Positions 1 to 8,775 of a DNA stretch of 64,000 nt are shown here, piece by piece; the first letter of the stretch is position 1; each line of letters starts with the position of its first letter. The stretch covers positions 62,001 to 126,000 of the forward strand of contig JAEZIO010000072.1 of NCBI GenBank assembly GCA_023436615.1, in the 5' to 3' direction. The stretch is from Pseudomonadota bacterium. GTDB taxonomy: Bacteria; Pseudomonadota; Alphaproteobacteria; Sphingomonadales; Sphingomonadaceae. The notes under the pieces are model-generated. The model was not told the DNA's origin. It saw only the letters and a list, made by a program, of their open reading frames with translations, and did not search any database. The position numbers were made by a program, and so were the translations under genes.

Positions 1-620
1 GATACTTGTCGGCGAGGTCGCACATCGCCGCGATCGGCGCGATGTCCCCGTCCATCGAATAGACGCTTTCAAAGGCGATGAGCTTGGGCGTGTCGGGATC
101 GGCCTCGGCGAGAAGCGCTTCGAGATGCTCGAGGTCGTTGTGCCTGAAGACCCTTTTCTCGCATCCGCTGTTCTTGATGCCCGCGATCATCGACGCGTGA
201 TTGAGCTCGTCGGAGAAGATCACGCAGCCGGGCAGGAGCTTTCCGATAGTGGACAACGCTGCCTCGTTGGAGACGTAGCCCGAAGTGAACAGCAGCGCCG
301 CGTCCTTGCCGTGGAGCGAAGCGAGCTCGGCCTCGAGTTCCATGTGAAAGTGCGTGTTGCCGCTGATGTTGCGGGTGCCGCCGGACCCGGCTCCGACCTG
401 GTGAAGGGCGGTTTCCATCGCCTCGATCACGGAAGGGTGCTGGCCCATCCCGAGATAATCGTTCGAGCACCATACGGTGACGGGCTTGGGCCCGTTGCCG
501 CCGAAGCAGTGGGCGTTCGGGTAGGACCCCTTCGTCCGCAGGATGTCGATGAACACGCGGTACCGGCCCTCGCCATGGAGCCGCTCGATCGCCGATTTGA
601 AAATGCTGTCGTAGTCCATC
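1..620 (-). CDS. hemA: 5-aminolevulinate synthase (3' part outside window)
   Basis: Pyridoxal-phosphate enzyme that condenses glycine and succinyl-CoA to 5-aminolevulinate, the first step of haem synthesis in alphaproteobacteria (C4 route). Reading the minus strand from the ATG at 618-620 gives a protein beginning MDYDSIFKSAIERLHGEGRY, then WCSNDYLGMG, GSGGTRNISG, LFTSGYVSNEAAL and SDELNHASMI, which are typical ALAS N-terminal blocks. About 206 residues are visible. The PLP lysine and the C-terminal half lie beyond the left edge. It follows murI on the same strand after a 61-base gap. The family assignment is firm because the conserved blocks are in order; KBL (2-amino-3-ketobutyrate ligase) is the nearest alternative but lacks this N-terminus. 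Confidence 0.93.
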
Positions 621-630
621 GCGCTCTACG

Positions 631-650
631 CCGCCCCTTTAACGGCGGCT
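631..650 (-). terminator. GC hairpin between murI and hemA
   Basis: A perfect 6-bp stem (GCCGCC/GGCGGC, 631-636 with 645-650) with an 8-base loop lies 10 bases before the hemA ATG. No T-run follows, so it is a weak terminator candidate and could instead affect hemA translation. Confidence 0.25.
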
Positions 651-681
651 CTCACCGAACGCCATAGAGAACGACTCGCAA

Positions 682-1473
682 TTAAAGGTTCCGGACCTCG
701 TCGAGGCCGTAGGCCGAAAGCGCGCCGAGCAGCGTCTGGCGCGGCGGGCCGCCGGTGAACACGGCGATCCCGCCGGGATATTGGGCAGGCCACGGCTGTT
801 CGCGGGTCAGGTACTCGACTCGCCGCGCGATGCCCGCGCCGCCGTCCACCCAGGCGAGTCCCGGGAAGGCGCTGTCGAGCTCGTCGGCAAGAAGGGGGAA
901 GTGGGTGCAGGCGAGGACGATAGTATCGAGGCCTTCGGCGCCCTCCTGCTCGAACAAGGGCAGTGACGCGCTGCGCACGTCCTCGACGGAGACCGGATCG
1001 CCCGCGAGCTTCGCCTCCGCAAGCGCGACCAGCCCGGGTGAGCCGTAGCGGACAACGGCGCAGTCGCTGGCGAAGCGCGCTGCGAGATCGTCGACATAGG
1101 CCTGCCGGACGGTCGCTTCGGTGCCGAGCACGCCGATGACGCCGCTCCGCGTCATTTCCGCAGCCGGCTTGATCGCCGGCACTGTGCCGACCACCGGGAT
1201 GTCGAGCGCGGAGCGCACCTCATCGAGCGCGATCGTGCATGCGGTGTTGCAGGCGATGACCACGAGCCTCGGCTGGAAGCGTTCGACGAGCCGGCCCAGA
1301 AGCGCCGGCACCCTCGATGCAATGTCGGCTTCCGACTTCGTGCCGTATGGATAGCCGGCGCTGTCGGCGGCGTAGACGATCGGCGCCGCCGGAAGCAGCG
1401 CTCGCGTCGGTCCGAGCACGGTCAGCCCCCCGACCCCGGAATCGAAGAACAGCAGCGGCGCATCGGCATCCAT
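682..1473 (-). CDS. murI: Glutamate racemase
   Basis: Interconverts L- and D-glutamate in the cytoplasm to supply D-Glu for peptidoglycan. The start chosen is the ATG at 1471-1473 (MDADAPLLFFDSGVGGLTVL), giving 263 aa, which is normal for the family. A longer in-frame start would run to the edge of plsY and adds a stretch with no family resemblance. Both catalytic cysteines are visible: C75 in VIACNTACT and C189 in LACTHFPLL. The gene is divergent from plsY with a 49-base gap that must hold both promoters. hemA lies 61 bases downstream. Confidence 0.95.
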   Translation of the reverse strand: MDADAPLLFFDSGVGGLTVLGPTRALLPAAPIVYAADSAGYPYGTKSEADIASRVPALLGRLVERFQPRLVVIACNTACTIALDEVRSALDIPVVGTVPAIKPAAEMTRSGVIGVLGTEATVRQAYVDDLAARFASDCAVVRYGSPGLVALAEAKLAGDPVSVEDVRSASLPLFEQEGAEGLDTIVLACTHFPLLADELDSAFPGLAWVDGGAGIARRVEYLTREQPWPAQYPGGIAVFTGGPPRQTLLGALSAYGLDEVRNL

Positions 1474-1522
1474 CCCGCGCGCATTTGACTGACAGCGAAC
1501 TCGCCTGCAACTCTCGCCCACG

Positions 1523-2131
1523 ATGGGGGATGCTGCTTCGAACCTGCTGCTTGCGCTTGCAGTTGGCTATCTGCTCGGCTCGATCCCGTTCGGGCTGATC
1601 CTCACGCGTCTCGCCGGGAAGGGCGACGTCCGCGACATCGGGTCCGGCAACATCGGCGCGACGAACGTGATGCGCGCAGGCGGGAAGGGACTCGCCGCCG
1701 CGACCCTGATCCTCGATGCCGTGAAGGGCGCCGTCGCCGTGTGGATTGCCCAGACTTTCCTGCAGGGAACTCCGTCGGCCGACCACGCGGCGGCAGCCGG
1801 GGCGCTGGTAGGCCATCTCTATCCCGCCTGGCTGAAGTTCCGTGGCGGCAAGGGCGTCGCGACCTTGTTCGGGATACTGCTCGTCCTGTGGTTCACCGGT
1901 GCGATGGTCTACGCGCTGGTCTGGCTTTGCATGCTGGCCATGGTCCGGATTTCATCGGTCGCCGGCATTTCCGCCGCGGCGAGCGCGCCGATCGCCGCCG
2001 CCGTCCTTGGTGTGCAAACATTGTTCCCGCTCCTGCTCGGATTTGCGCTTCTGGTCATCTGGAAGCACCGCGAGAACATCGCCCGGCTCCGCGCCGGGAC
2101 CGAGCAACGGATCGGGAAAGGGAAGGTGTGA
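1523..2131 (+). CDS. plsY: Glycerol-3-phosphate acyltransferase PlsY
   Basis: Integral membrane enzyme that transfers the acyl group from acyl-phosphate to sn-glycerol-3-phosphate, the first acylation of phospholipid synthesis. At 202 aa it is of normal length. The family motifs GSIPFG (about residue 19), GSGNIGATNVMRAGGK and FRGGKGVAT are all present between hydrophobic segments. The TGA stop overlaps the GTG start of dprA, so the two are probably translationally coupled. Confidence 0.96.
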   Translation: MGDAASNLLLALAVGYLLGSIPFGLILTRLAGKGDVRDIGSGNIGATNVMRAGGKGLAAATLILDAVKGAVAVWIAQTFLQGTPSADHAAAAGALVGHLYPAWLKFRGGKGVATLFGILLVLWFTGAMVYALVWLCMLAMVRISSVAGISAAASAPIAAAVLGVQTLFPLLLGFALLVIWKHRENIARLRAGTEQRIGKGKV

Positions 2132-3207
2132 CGGAAGACCTTATCGAGCGAATCCGGCTGATCCGTTCGGCATCCATCGGCCCCGTGACCTATCGTCAGC
2201 TGATTGCCCGCTTCGGTTCGGCGCGGGCCGCGCTCGACGCGATCCCGGACCTCGCGCGGCGCGGCGGAGGGAAGGCGCCCGCGATCTGTCCCGAAGACAG
2301 TGCCCGTCGTGAAATCGAGAAGGTCGAGAAGCTCGGCGGGCGTTACCTGGCGCTCGGCCAGGGCCTCTATCCTTCGCTTCTCGCGCAGATGGACGATGCG
2401 CCGCCGCTGTTGATCGCCAAAGGCAATCTGACATTGCTCGATCGGCCCTCGGTCGCCATCGTCGGAGCGCGGAACGCTTCCGCGGCGGCATGCCGTTTCG
2501 CGCGCAGCCTGGCGCACGATCTGGGCGGCGAGGGCCTGGTCGTCGTCTCCGGCCTTGCGCGCGGAATCGATTCCGCCGCCCATGACGGAGCGCTCGAAAC
2601 CGGCACGATCGGAATCATCGCGGGGGGGATCGACGTCTTCTACCCGCCCGAAAACGAGGGTCGTCAGAAGTCGCTGTTCGAATGCGGCCTGGTGCTTGCC
2701 GAAATGCCGCCGGGGACAGAGCCGCGCGCGCGCCATTTCCCCTACCGCAACCGGATCATCGCCGGGCTTAGCCTCGGCACGATCGTGGTCGAGGCGGCGC
2801 CGCGCTCGGGATCGCTGATAACGGCCAGGCTGGCGGCGGAAGCGGGACGCGAAGTGATGGCGGTTCCCGGCTCGCCGCTCGATCCGCGCGCGCAGGGTTG
2901 CAACAAGCTGATCCGCGACGGCGCGACGCTGATCCAGAACGCGGCGGACGTGGTCGAAGCCGTCGGACCGGGACGGCCCCGGTTCGCTTCTCCGAAATTC
3001 GATTACGACGGCTCCATCGAGCAGTTCGACGGCGAAGCGGTCGCCAGCGTCGAATCCCTGCTCGGCCCTTCCCCGGTGCCGGTCGACGAGCTGATCCGCC
3101 TGTCCGGCGCGCCGAGCGGGGCGGTGCAGATGGCGCTGCTCGAGCTCGACCTTGCAGGACGAATTGACCGGCATGCGGGCGGCAAGGTCAGCCTACGGCC
3201 CGCTTGA
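2128..3207 (+). CDS. dprA: DNA-processing protein DprA
   Basis: Rossmann-like DNA-binding protein that loads RecA on incoming single-stranded DNA during transformation. The GTG start at 2128 overlaps the plsY stop (GTGA) and gives 359 aa (MTEDLIERIRLIRS). An N-terminal helical region is followed by the central domain with VAIVGARNAS, VVSGLARGID, HFPYRNRIIAGLS and SGSLITARLA, then a C-terminal winged-helix-like segment. The frame is open far upstream inside plsY, but the family N-terminus begins at this GTG. comM, another competence-linked gene, lies at 28-29.5 kb. Confidence 0.95.
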   Translation: MTEDLIERIRLIRSASIGPVTYRQLIARFGSARAALDAIPDLARRGGGKAPAICPEDSARREIEKVEKLGGRYLALGQGLYPSLLAQMDDAPPLLIAKGNLTLLDRPSVAIVGARNASAAACRFARSLAHDLGGEGLVVVSGLARGIDSAAHDGALETGTIGIIAGGIDVFYPPENEGRQKSLFECGLVLAEMPPGTEPRARHFPYRNRIIAGLSLGTIVVEAAPRSGSLITARLAAEAGREVMAVPGSPLDPRAQGCNKLIRDGATLIQNAADVVEAVGPGRPRFASPKFDYDGSIEQFDGEAVASVESLLGPSPVPVDELIRLSGAPSGAVQMALLELDLAGRIDRHAGGKVSLRPA

Positions 3208-3258
3208 CGCGCCGAATCCGCTGCCCCCACCTTGTACGCGTATGCGTGAGGAACAGCT

Positions 3259-5730
3259 TTGAAGCTCGTCGTCGTCGAATCGCCGGCAAAGGCGAAAACC
3301 ATCGAGAAATACCTGGGGCCGGGACATCGCGTCCTCGCGTCATTCGGGCACGTGCGCGACCTGCCGCCGAAGGATGGCTCGGTCGATCCCGACAATGCGT
3401 TCGCGATGGAATGGCACGTTTCCGCCGACCGCGCGAAACAGCTCAAGGCCATCACCGATCAGGCCAAGACCGCCGACACTTTGATTCTCGCGACCGACCC
3501 TGACCGCGAGGGCGAGGCGATCAGCTGGCATCTCGCCGAGGTGCTTAAGAAGAAAAAGGCGCTTCCGGCCAAGGTGCAGCGAGTTGCCTTCAACGCGATC
3601 ACAAAGAGCGCGGTCAGCGAGGCGATGGCGCGGCCACGCGAGCTCGATGCGGACCTTATCGACGCATACAGGGCGCGGCGCGCGCTCGACTATCTCGTCG
3701 GCTTTACGCTCTCGCCTATCCTGTGGCGCAAGCTTCCGGGCGCGAAGTCCGCAGGACGCGTGCAATCTGTGGCGCTTCGGCTGATCGTCGACCGCGAGCG
3801 TGACATCGAGCTGTTCCGGCCGCAGGAATATTGGTCGGTAACGGCGCACTTCGAAGCCGACGGCCAGGCGTTCACGGCGCGGCTGGTCGAGTTCGACGGC
3901 AGGAAGATCGAGCGGCTGACGATCGGCAATGGCGGCGAGGCCGAGCGCGCGAAGGCGGCGGTCGAGGCTGGGCATTTCAGCGTCGCCTCGGTCGAAACCA
4001 AGCCTTTCTCGCGCAACCCGCCGCCTCCGTTCACGACCTCGACCCTGCAGCAGGAGGCCGCGCGCAAGCTGGGCTTTTCCGCGAGCCACACCATGCGGGT
4101 CGCTCAAGGCCTCTACGAGCAGGGGCTGATCACCTACATGCGGACTGACGGCGTCGACATGGCGCCGGAAGCGATCAGCGCCGCCCGGCGCGCGATCGCC
4201 GAGCGTTACGACGCGGGCTATGTTCCTGACAGGCCGAGACAATACACCAGCAAGGCGAAGAATGCGCAGGAAGCGCACGAAGCGATCCGGCCGACCGACT
4301 TCTTCCAGCGCCATGCTGCCTCAGGCGACCACGCGCGGCTGTACGAGCTGGTCTACAACCGCGCGCTCGCCAGCCAAATGGCGTCGGCGCGGCTCGAGCG
4401 GACGACCGTGGAGCTGAGCGATGGGACGGGCAGGGTCGCGCTCCGGGCGACCGGCCAGGCCGTCCTCTTTCCCGGATTCATGGCGCTTTACGATGAGAGT
4501 CGCGACGAGCCCCAGGACGAGGAATCGGCCCGGATGCCTGTGCTTCGGGAGGGTGACGCCCCGGCGAAGAGGGGCGTGGAGGCTACCCAGCATTTCACCC
4601 AGCCGCCGCCGCGCTATTCGGAGGCCAGCCTGGTCAAGAGGATGGAGGAGCTGGGGATTGGCCGGCCGTCGACCTACGCGTCGATCCTGCAGACGCTGAA
4701 GGACCGCGAATATGTCCGCATCGACAAGGGCCGGTTCGTTCCAGAGGAGAGCGGCCGGCTGGTCACGGCGTTCCTCGAGCGCTTCTTCGAGAAGTACGTC
4801 AGCTATGATTATACCGCGGAGCTCGAAGAGGAGCTCGACGACGTCTCCGGCGGCAGGCTCGATTGGCAGAAACTGCTCGACGAATTCTGGCGGGATTTTC
4901 GCCCGAAGGCCGGCGAGGTCATGGACCAGAAGCCGTCGGAAATCACCGCGGCCATCGACGAATTCCTCGCGCCGTGGCTCTACCCGCCGAGGGAAGATGG
5001 GAGCGATCCGCGGATCTGCCCGCAATGCGGCAGCGGACGCCTGTCGCTGCGCGGCGGCAAGTTCGGCGCCTTCATCGCCTGCTCCAATTATCCGGAGTGC
5101 CGCTACACACAGAAATTCGGGCAGGCCGGCGGCGAGGCGCAGGCAGCCAGCGGCCCGCAGGATCTCGGCAACGGCATCGAGCTCAAGACCGGCCGGTTCG
5201 GGCCGTACCTCGAGCGCGAGGGCAAGCGCGCCTCTATTCCGAAGGACGTGCCGCTCGAAAGCGTCGATACCGAAATGGCGGAGAAGCTGCTGTCGCTACC
5301 GCGCGAGATCGGCGCGCATCCGGAAAGCGGAAAGCCGATCACGGCTTCGATCGGGCGCTACGGGCCTTATCTCGCGCATGACGGCAAATATGCGAAGCTT
5401 GCCTCGACCGCGGAGGTGTTCGAGACCGGCATGAACGCTGCCGTGGCCAGGCTTGCCGATGCCGCGGCGGGCGGAGGGCGCCAGGGCGGGGCTGCGCGCG
5501 AGCCGATCGCCGTCCTCGGCGTACATCCTCAGAGCGGCAAGGACATCAAGGTGATGGCCGGCCGCTACGGGCCCTATGTCAGTGACGGCGCTACCCACGC
5601 GACCTTGCCCAAGGCGACCGAACCGTCCTCCGTGAGCCTGCAGCAAGCGATCGAGTGGATCGATGCCAAAGCCGCAAAGGGACCGGCGAAGAAGGGGCGC
5701 GGCGGCGGCCGCCGCAAGAAGAAAGCCTAG
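3259..5730 (+). CDS. topA: DNA topoisomerase I
   Basis: Type IA topoisomerase that relaxes negative supercoils. It starts at TTG (3259) with a GAGGAA ribosome site just upstream; the family N-terminus MKLVVVESPAKAKTI begins exactly here. 823 aa. The TOPRIM acidic residues are E7, D80, D82 and E84 (ATDPDREGE). The catalytic tyrosine is Y293 in TYMRTDGVD. One four-cysteine zinc finger lies near residues 587-620, followed by three copies of the GRYGPY-type C-terminal repeat and a Lys/Arg/Gly-rich tail. The TAG stop interlocks with the stop of the convergent moeB-like gene within one CTAG. Confidence 0.97.
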   Translation: MKLVVVESPAKAKTIEKYLGPGHRVLASFGHVRDLPPKDGSVDPDNAFAMEWHVSADRAKQLKAITDQAKTADTLILATDPDREGEAISWHLAEVLKKKKALPAKVQRVAFNAITKSAVSEAMARPRELDADLIDAYRARRALDYLVGFTLSPILWRKLPGAKSAGRVQSVALRLIVDRERDIELFRPQEYWSVTAHFEADGQAFTARLVEFDGRKIERLTIGNGGEAERAKAAVEAGHFSVASVETKPFSRNPPPPFTTSTLQQEAARKLGFSASHTMRVAQGLYEQGLITYMRTDGVDMAPEAISAARRAIAERYDAGYVPDRPRQYTSKAKNAQEAHEAIRPTDFFQRHAASGDHARLYELVYNRALASQMASARLERTTVELSDGTGRVALRATGQAVLFPGFMALYDESRDEPQDEESARMPVLREGDAPAKRGVEATQHFTQPPPRYSEASLVKRMEELGIGRPSTYASILQTLKDREYVRIDKGRFVPEESGRLVTAFLERFFEKYVSYDYTAELEEELDDVSGGRLDWQKLLDEFWRDFRPKAGEVMDQKPSEITAAIDEFLAPWLYPPREDGSDPRICPQCGSGRLSLRGGKFGAFIACSNYPECRYTQKFGQAGGEAQAASGPQDLGNGIELKTGRFGPYLEREGKRASIPKDVPLESVDTEMAEKLLSLPREIGAHPESGKPITASIGRYGPYLAHDGKYAKLASTAEVFETGMNAAVARLADAAAGGGRQGGAAREPIAVLGVHPQSGKDIKVMAGRYGPYVSDGATHATLPKATEPSSVSLQQAIEWIDAKAAKGPAKKGRGGGRRKKKA

Positions 5731-6482
5731 CCGCAGGCCCGGCAACCGGGATTCTTCGGGAGCCGCATCTTTCGCCACTCGAGGATCAGGCCATCGAATA
5801 GGAAGAGGCTCCCCGCGACGTCGTCCCCAATCCCCGCAAGGGCCCGGATCGCCATGAGCGCTCCGAAGCTTCCGACGGTTGCCGCCAGCGCGCCGAGCAC
5901 GCCCTGTTCGGCGCAGGTGTCGCAATCGTCGCTATCGAAGGCGTCCCCAACGAAGCAGCGGTAGCAGGGCTTGTCGGCCTCCCAGCCCCGGTACAGGCCG
6001 ATCTGTCCCTGGAACTGGACGGCCGCCGCGGAAACGAGCGGAATGCGGAGCCGCGTCGCCGCATCGCCGACCGCCAGGCGTGTCGCGAAATTGTCGCTTC
6101 CGTCGAGCACCAAGTCATGGTCGCCGAGCAGCGTTTCGACGTTGTCCAGGTCCAGGCGCTGCTGCGCCCCGCGGGCGTCGACGTGCGGATTGAGTGCGCG
6201 CGCGAATTCGGCTGCGAGTACCGCTTTCGGCTGCCCCACCTGGTCATCGCGGAAGATCGGCTGGCGATGCAGGTTCGATCGCTCCACCTCGCCATCGTCG
6301 ACGATCGTGAGCTTGCCGACACCGGCTCCTGCGAGCGCCGGTATGGCCGCGCTGCCGATGCCGCCCGCGCCGATTACTGCGACGCTCGCGCCCTTGAGCT
6401 TCCGCTGGCCGACTCCGCCGAGCTGCGGCAGGACGATGTGCCGCGCGTAGCGGTCGAGCTCGTCGTCGCTAAGCTCGCTCAC
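5727..6482 (-). CDS. moeB: HesA/MoeB/ThiF-family adenylyltransferase
   Basis: E1-like enzyme that adenylates the C-terminal Gly-Gly of a sulfur-carrier protein (MoaD for molybdopterin, or ThiS for thiamin). 251 aa. The ATP-binding GAGGIGSAA (about residue 38), the RSNLHRQ arginine motif and DGSDNFATR are present. Zinc cysteines appear as CYRC mid-protein and CRAC at the extreme C-terminus. There is no rhodanese domain. The ATG overlaps the dut stop by 4 bases, making it the last gene of the coaC-coaB-dut chain. MoeB versus ThiF cannot be settled here because neither moaD nor thiS is in the window. Confidence 0.85.
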   Translation of the reverse strand: MSELSDDELDRYARHIVLPQLGGVGQRKLKGASVAVIGAGGIGSAAIPALAGAGVGKLTIVDDGEVERSNLHRQPIFRDDQVGQPKAVLAAEFARALNPHVDARGAQQRLDLDNVETLLGDHDLVLDGSDNFATRLAVGDAATRLRIPLVSAAAVQFQGQIGLYRGWEADKPCYRCFVGDAFDSDDCDTCAEQGVLGALAATVGSFGALMAIRALAGIGDDVAGSLFLFDGLILEWRKMRLPKNPGCRACG

Positions 6483-6916
6483 TGGCCGGTCGAGCCGAAG
6501 CCCCCGGAGCCCCGTGCGGTCTCGCCGAGCTCGCTCGCCTCAACGACGTCGGCGCGCAGCACGGGGGCGGGCACAAGCTGCGCGATCCGTTCGCCCCGGC
6601 GGACCTCGAAGGGCTCTTGGCCGAGGTTGGCGAGGATGACCTTCACTTCGCCGCGATAGTCGCTGTCGATCGTGCCGGGGGTGTTGAGGCAGGTGATCCC
6701 GTGCTTGATCGCGAGCCCGGAGCGCGGGCGCACCTGGACTTCGTAGCCGCGCGGGATCTCGATCGCGAAACCGGTGGCGACGGCGTGCCTGGCGCCGGGC
6801 GCGAGAGTCAGATCCTCCGCAGCGCAAACGTCGAGGCCGGCGGCATCTTCGCTGGCGTACCGGGGAAGGGCCAGCCCTTCACCGTGGGGTAGGCGAAACA
6901 GCTTTATCTCGATCAT
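6479..6916 (-). CDS. dut: Deoxyuridine 5'-triphosphate nucleotidohydrolase (dUTPase)
   Basis: Hydrolyses dUTP to dUMP and pyrophosphate, limiting uracil incorporation and feeding dTMP synthesis; acts as a cytoplasmic trimer. 145 aa from the ATG at 6914-6916 (MIEIKLFRLPHG). The five family motifs are visible: AGLDVCAAED, RPRSGLAIKHG, GTIDSDYRGE, RGERIAQLV and the C-terminal arm RGSGGFGSTG. The start codon overlaps the coaB stop (ATGA). dut following the CoaA-pathway genes is a common alphaproteobacterial arrangement. Confidence 0.96.
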   Translation of the reverse strand: MIEIKLFRLPHGEGLALPRYASEDAAGLDVCAAEDLTLAPGARHAVATGFAIEIPRGYEVQVRPRSGLAIKHGITCLNTPGTIDSDYRGEVKVILANLGQEPFEVRRGERIAQLVPAPVLRADVVEASELGETARGSGGFGSTGQ

Positions 6917-7548
6917 CGAAGTTCCTCGGCGACTCGCTCCACCAGCTGGCGAGCGACTTCCTCCTTGGTCATCTCCGGCCAATGCTCGACTCCGTCGGCA
7001 GTGACCAGATGCACGCGGTTCCTTGAGCCACCCATCACATCGCCCGAGACGTCGTTGGCGACGATCCAGTCAGCGCCCTTTGAATCCCGCTTGGCGACCG
7101 CATTGTCGACGACATCGCTGGTCTCCGCTGCAAAGCCGACAAGGAGTCGCGGACGCCTCGAGCTTTGTGCCAGCAGGGCCAGGATATCGGGATTAGCGAT
7201 GAAGTTGAGCTTGGGCGGCCCGCCGGACTTCTTGAGCTTCGTTGGCGAAGCATCGACGCGCCAGTCGGCGACGGCGGCGACCAGGATCGCGACCTCCGCG
7301 GGCAGCGCGGCGTCGACGGCGTCGGACATCTGCTGCGCGGTCTCGACGTCGATCCGAGTGACCCGGGGCGGTGTGGCCAGCGCGACCGGCCCGGCGATAA
7401 GCGTGACCCGCGCTCCGGCCTCGGCAGCCGCCGCGGCGATCGCGAAGCCCTGCCGGCCCGACGAGCGGTTGGCGATCACGCGCACGGGGTCGATCGGCTC
7501 GTGGGTGGGCCCAGCCGTCACGAGAACGTGCGTTCCTCCGAGGCTCAC
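6913..7548 (-). CDS. coaB: Phosphopantothenate-cysteine ligase (CoaB half, separate gene)
   Basis: Joins 4'-phosphopantothenate and cysteine in CoA synthesis, normally using CTP in bacteria. 211 aa starting at GTG (7546-7548), whose TGA overlap with the coaC stop forms GTGA. It shows VTAGPTHEPIDPVR, IANRSSGRQG, AAVADWR and KRDSKGADWIVAND, the CoaB core motifs. In most bacteria this is the C-terminal half of one bifunctional CoaBC protein. Here a stop codon and new start fall exactly in the linker. It may be a genuine split with coupled translation or the result of a single-base change. Confidence 0.92.
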   Translation of the reverse strand: MSLGGTHVLVTAGPTHEPIDPVRVIANRSSGRQGFAIAAAAAEAGARVTLIAGPVALATPPRVTRIDVETAQQMSDAVDAALPAEVAILVAAVADWRVDASPTKLKKSGGPPKLNFIANPDILALLAQSSRRPRLLVGFAAETSDVVDNAVAKRDSKGADWIVANDVSGDVMGGSRNRVHLVTADGVEHWPEMTKEEVARQLVERVAEELR

Positions 7549-8078
7549 TTCAGCAGGTCACCGACCGCATCGACGATCTCCTGCGGCTCCGGCAGGCGGC
7601 CGGGACCGTATTCGCCGCAGGCCATCTCGCCGTCGGCGGGCTCGATCACCCGAACGCCGTCAGCCTTGAGCTGGGCGACGTTTCGCTGCGTGGCCGCGTG
7701 CTGCCACATGCGCACGTTCATCGCCGGCGCGACGACGACGGGCTTGTCCGTCGCGAGAAGCAAGGTCGTCGCCAGATCGTCGGCGAGACCGGCCGCCATC
7801 TTGGCCAGCAGGTCGGCCGTCGCCGGGCAAACCAGCACGAAATCGGCAGCACGCGAGAGCTGGATATGCCCGATCTCGACCTCGTCCTTCAGCTCCCACA
7901 GCGAGGTGTAGACGGCGCTTTCCGCGAGCGTGCCAAGGCTCATCGCGGTGACGAAATTCTCTCCGCCCCGGGTGAGAACGGGCGTCACCTCATGCCCGGC
8001 CTTCTTCAGAAGGCGCACCAGCTCCAGCGACTTGTACGCGGCAATGCCGCCGCCCACGATGAGGAGCACCCGTGCCAT
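7545..8078 (-). CDS. coaC: Phosphopantothenoylcysteine decarboxylase (CoaC half, separate gene)
   Basis: Flavin-dependent decarboxylase that makes 4'-phosphopantetheine from phosphopantothenoylcysteine. 177 aa. It shows the flavoprotein start LLIVGGGIAAYKSLELVR, the catalytic-histidine segment IGHIQLSRAAD, PAMNVRMWQH and the flap motif GEMACGEYGPGRLPEP with its cysteine. The protein ends at DLLK, where fused CoaBC proteins continue into the ligase domain. First gene of the coaC-coaB-dut-moeB minus-strand chain; all four junctions are 4-base overlaps. Confidence 0.93.
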   Translation of the reverse strand: MARVLLIVGGGIAAYKSLELVRLLKKAGHEVTPVLTRGGENFVTAMSLGTLAESAVYTSLWELKDEVEIGHIQLSRAADFVLVCPATADLLAKMAAGLADDLATTLLLATDKPVVVAPAMNVRMWQHAATQRNVAQLKADGVRVIEPADGEMACGEYGPGRLPEPQEIVDAVGDLLK

Positions 8079-8169
8079 GCTTTCCCGACTAGCGCCGGTC
8101 GATGCTGCAAGTCGAGTGCCGGACCGGGGCGCCGTGGCACCAAAAGCCGGCGAAGCGGGTTACGCCCTG

Positions 8170-8775
8170 ATGCAATTGCCCAAACACATCACAGCCGCTG
8201 GGGAGGCCATCGTCGAGATGGACGACCGCGCGCATCAAGCGCTCCGGCCGCATCGAGGCAGCACGATAGCGGGCGCGCTCGACCTGCTGGGGAAGATTGG
8301 AGACCAGCCGCAACTGCGCACGATCTCGGCTGCGCTGCTCGCCGCCGGGACGTTCGCGGGAAGCGACCGCCTGGTACGCGCGGGAGCACGGATGATGATT
8401 GCGCATGAGGCCGCGACCCTGTCCAAGGACCAGGTCAAGAACCGAATCGATCGGGTGCGGCCGCGAACGGCCAAAGACCCCTCCGATAAGAAGCCGAGGA
8501 AAGGCGAGCACCGGTCGAAGGAAATGACGAGCTTTCCGTCCGGCCATAGCGCCGGTGCGATGGCGGTGACGCGGGCATTCTCCCGCGAATTCCCGGAATA
8601 TGCGGCACCAGCGCTCGCGCTCGGGACCATTGTCGCGGGCGTACAAGTGCCGCGCAGAGCGCACTATCCGACCGACATCCTCGCCGGGATGCTTCTCGGG
8701 ATCGCAGCGGAAGCAGTGGTTCATGCCGCCTGGAGCGCAGCGGGCATGAACGAGCGGAGCAGCAGCGAGCGCTAG
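8170..8775 (+). CDS. PAP2-family phosphatase
   Basis: Probable membrane-associated lipid or diphosphate phosphatase of the PAP2 superfamily; the substrate is unknown. From the ATG at 8170 it has 201 aa. Motif 1 is KNRIDRVRP, motif 2 FPSGHSAGAMA, motif 3 RRAHYPTDILAG, with a shortened spacing before the motif 3 histidine. An ATG at 8077 would add 31 residues but would overlap the divergent coaC start, so I prefer 8170 and hold the start uncertain. The TAG stop interlocks with the convergent ubiB stop in a CTAG. It interrupts an otherwise common ubiB-coaBC neighbourhood. Confidence 0.8.
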   Translation: MQLPKHITAAGEAIVEMDDRAHQALRPHRGSTIAGALDLLGKIGDQPQLRTISAALLAAGTFAGSDRLVRAGARMMIAHEAATLSKDQVKNRIDRVRPRTAKDPSDKKPRKGEHRSKEMTSFPSGHSAGAMAVTRAFSREFPEYAAPALALGTIVAGVQVPRRAHYPTDILAGMLLGIAAEAVVHAAWSAAGMNERSSSER

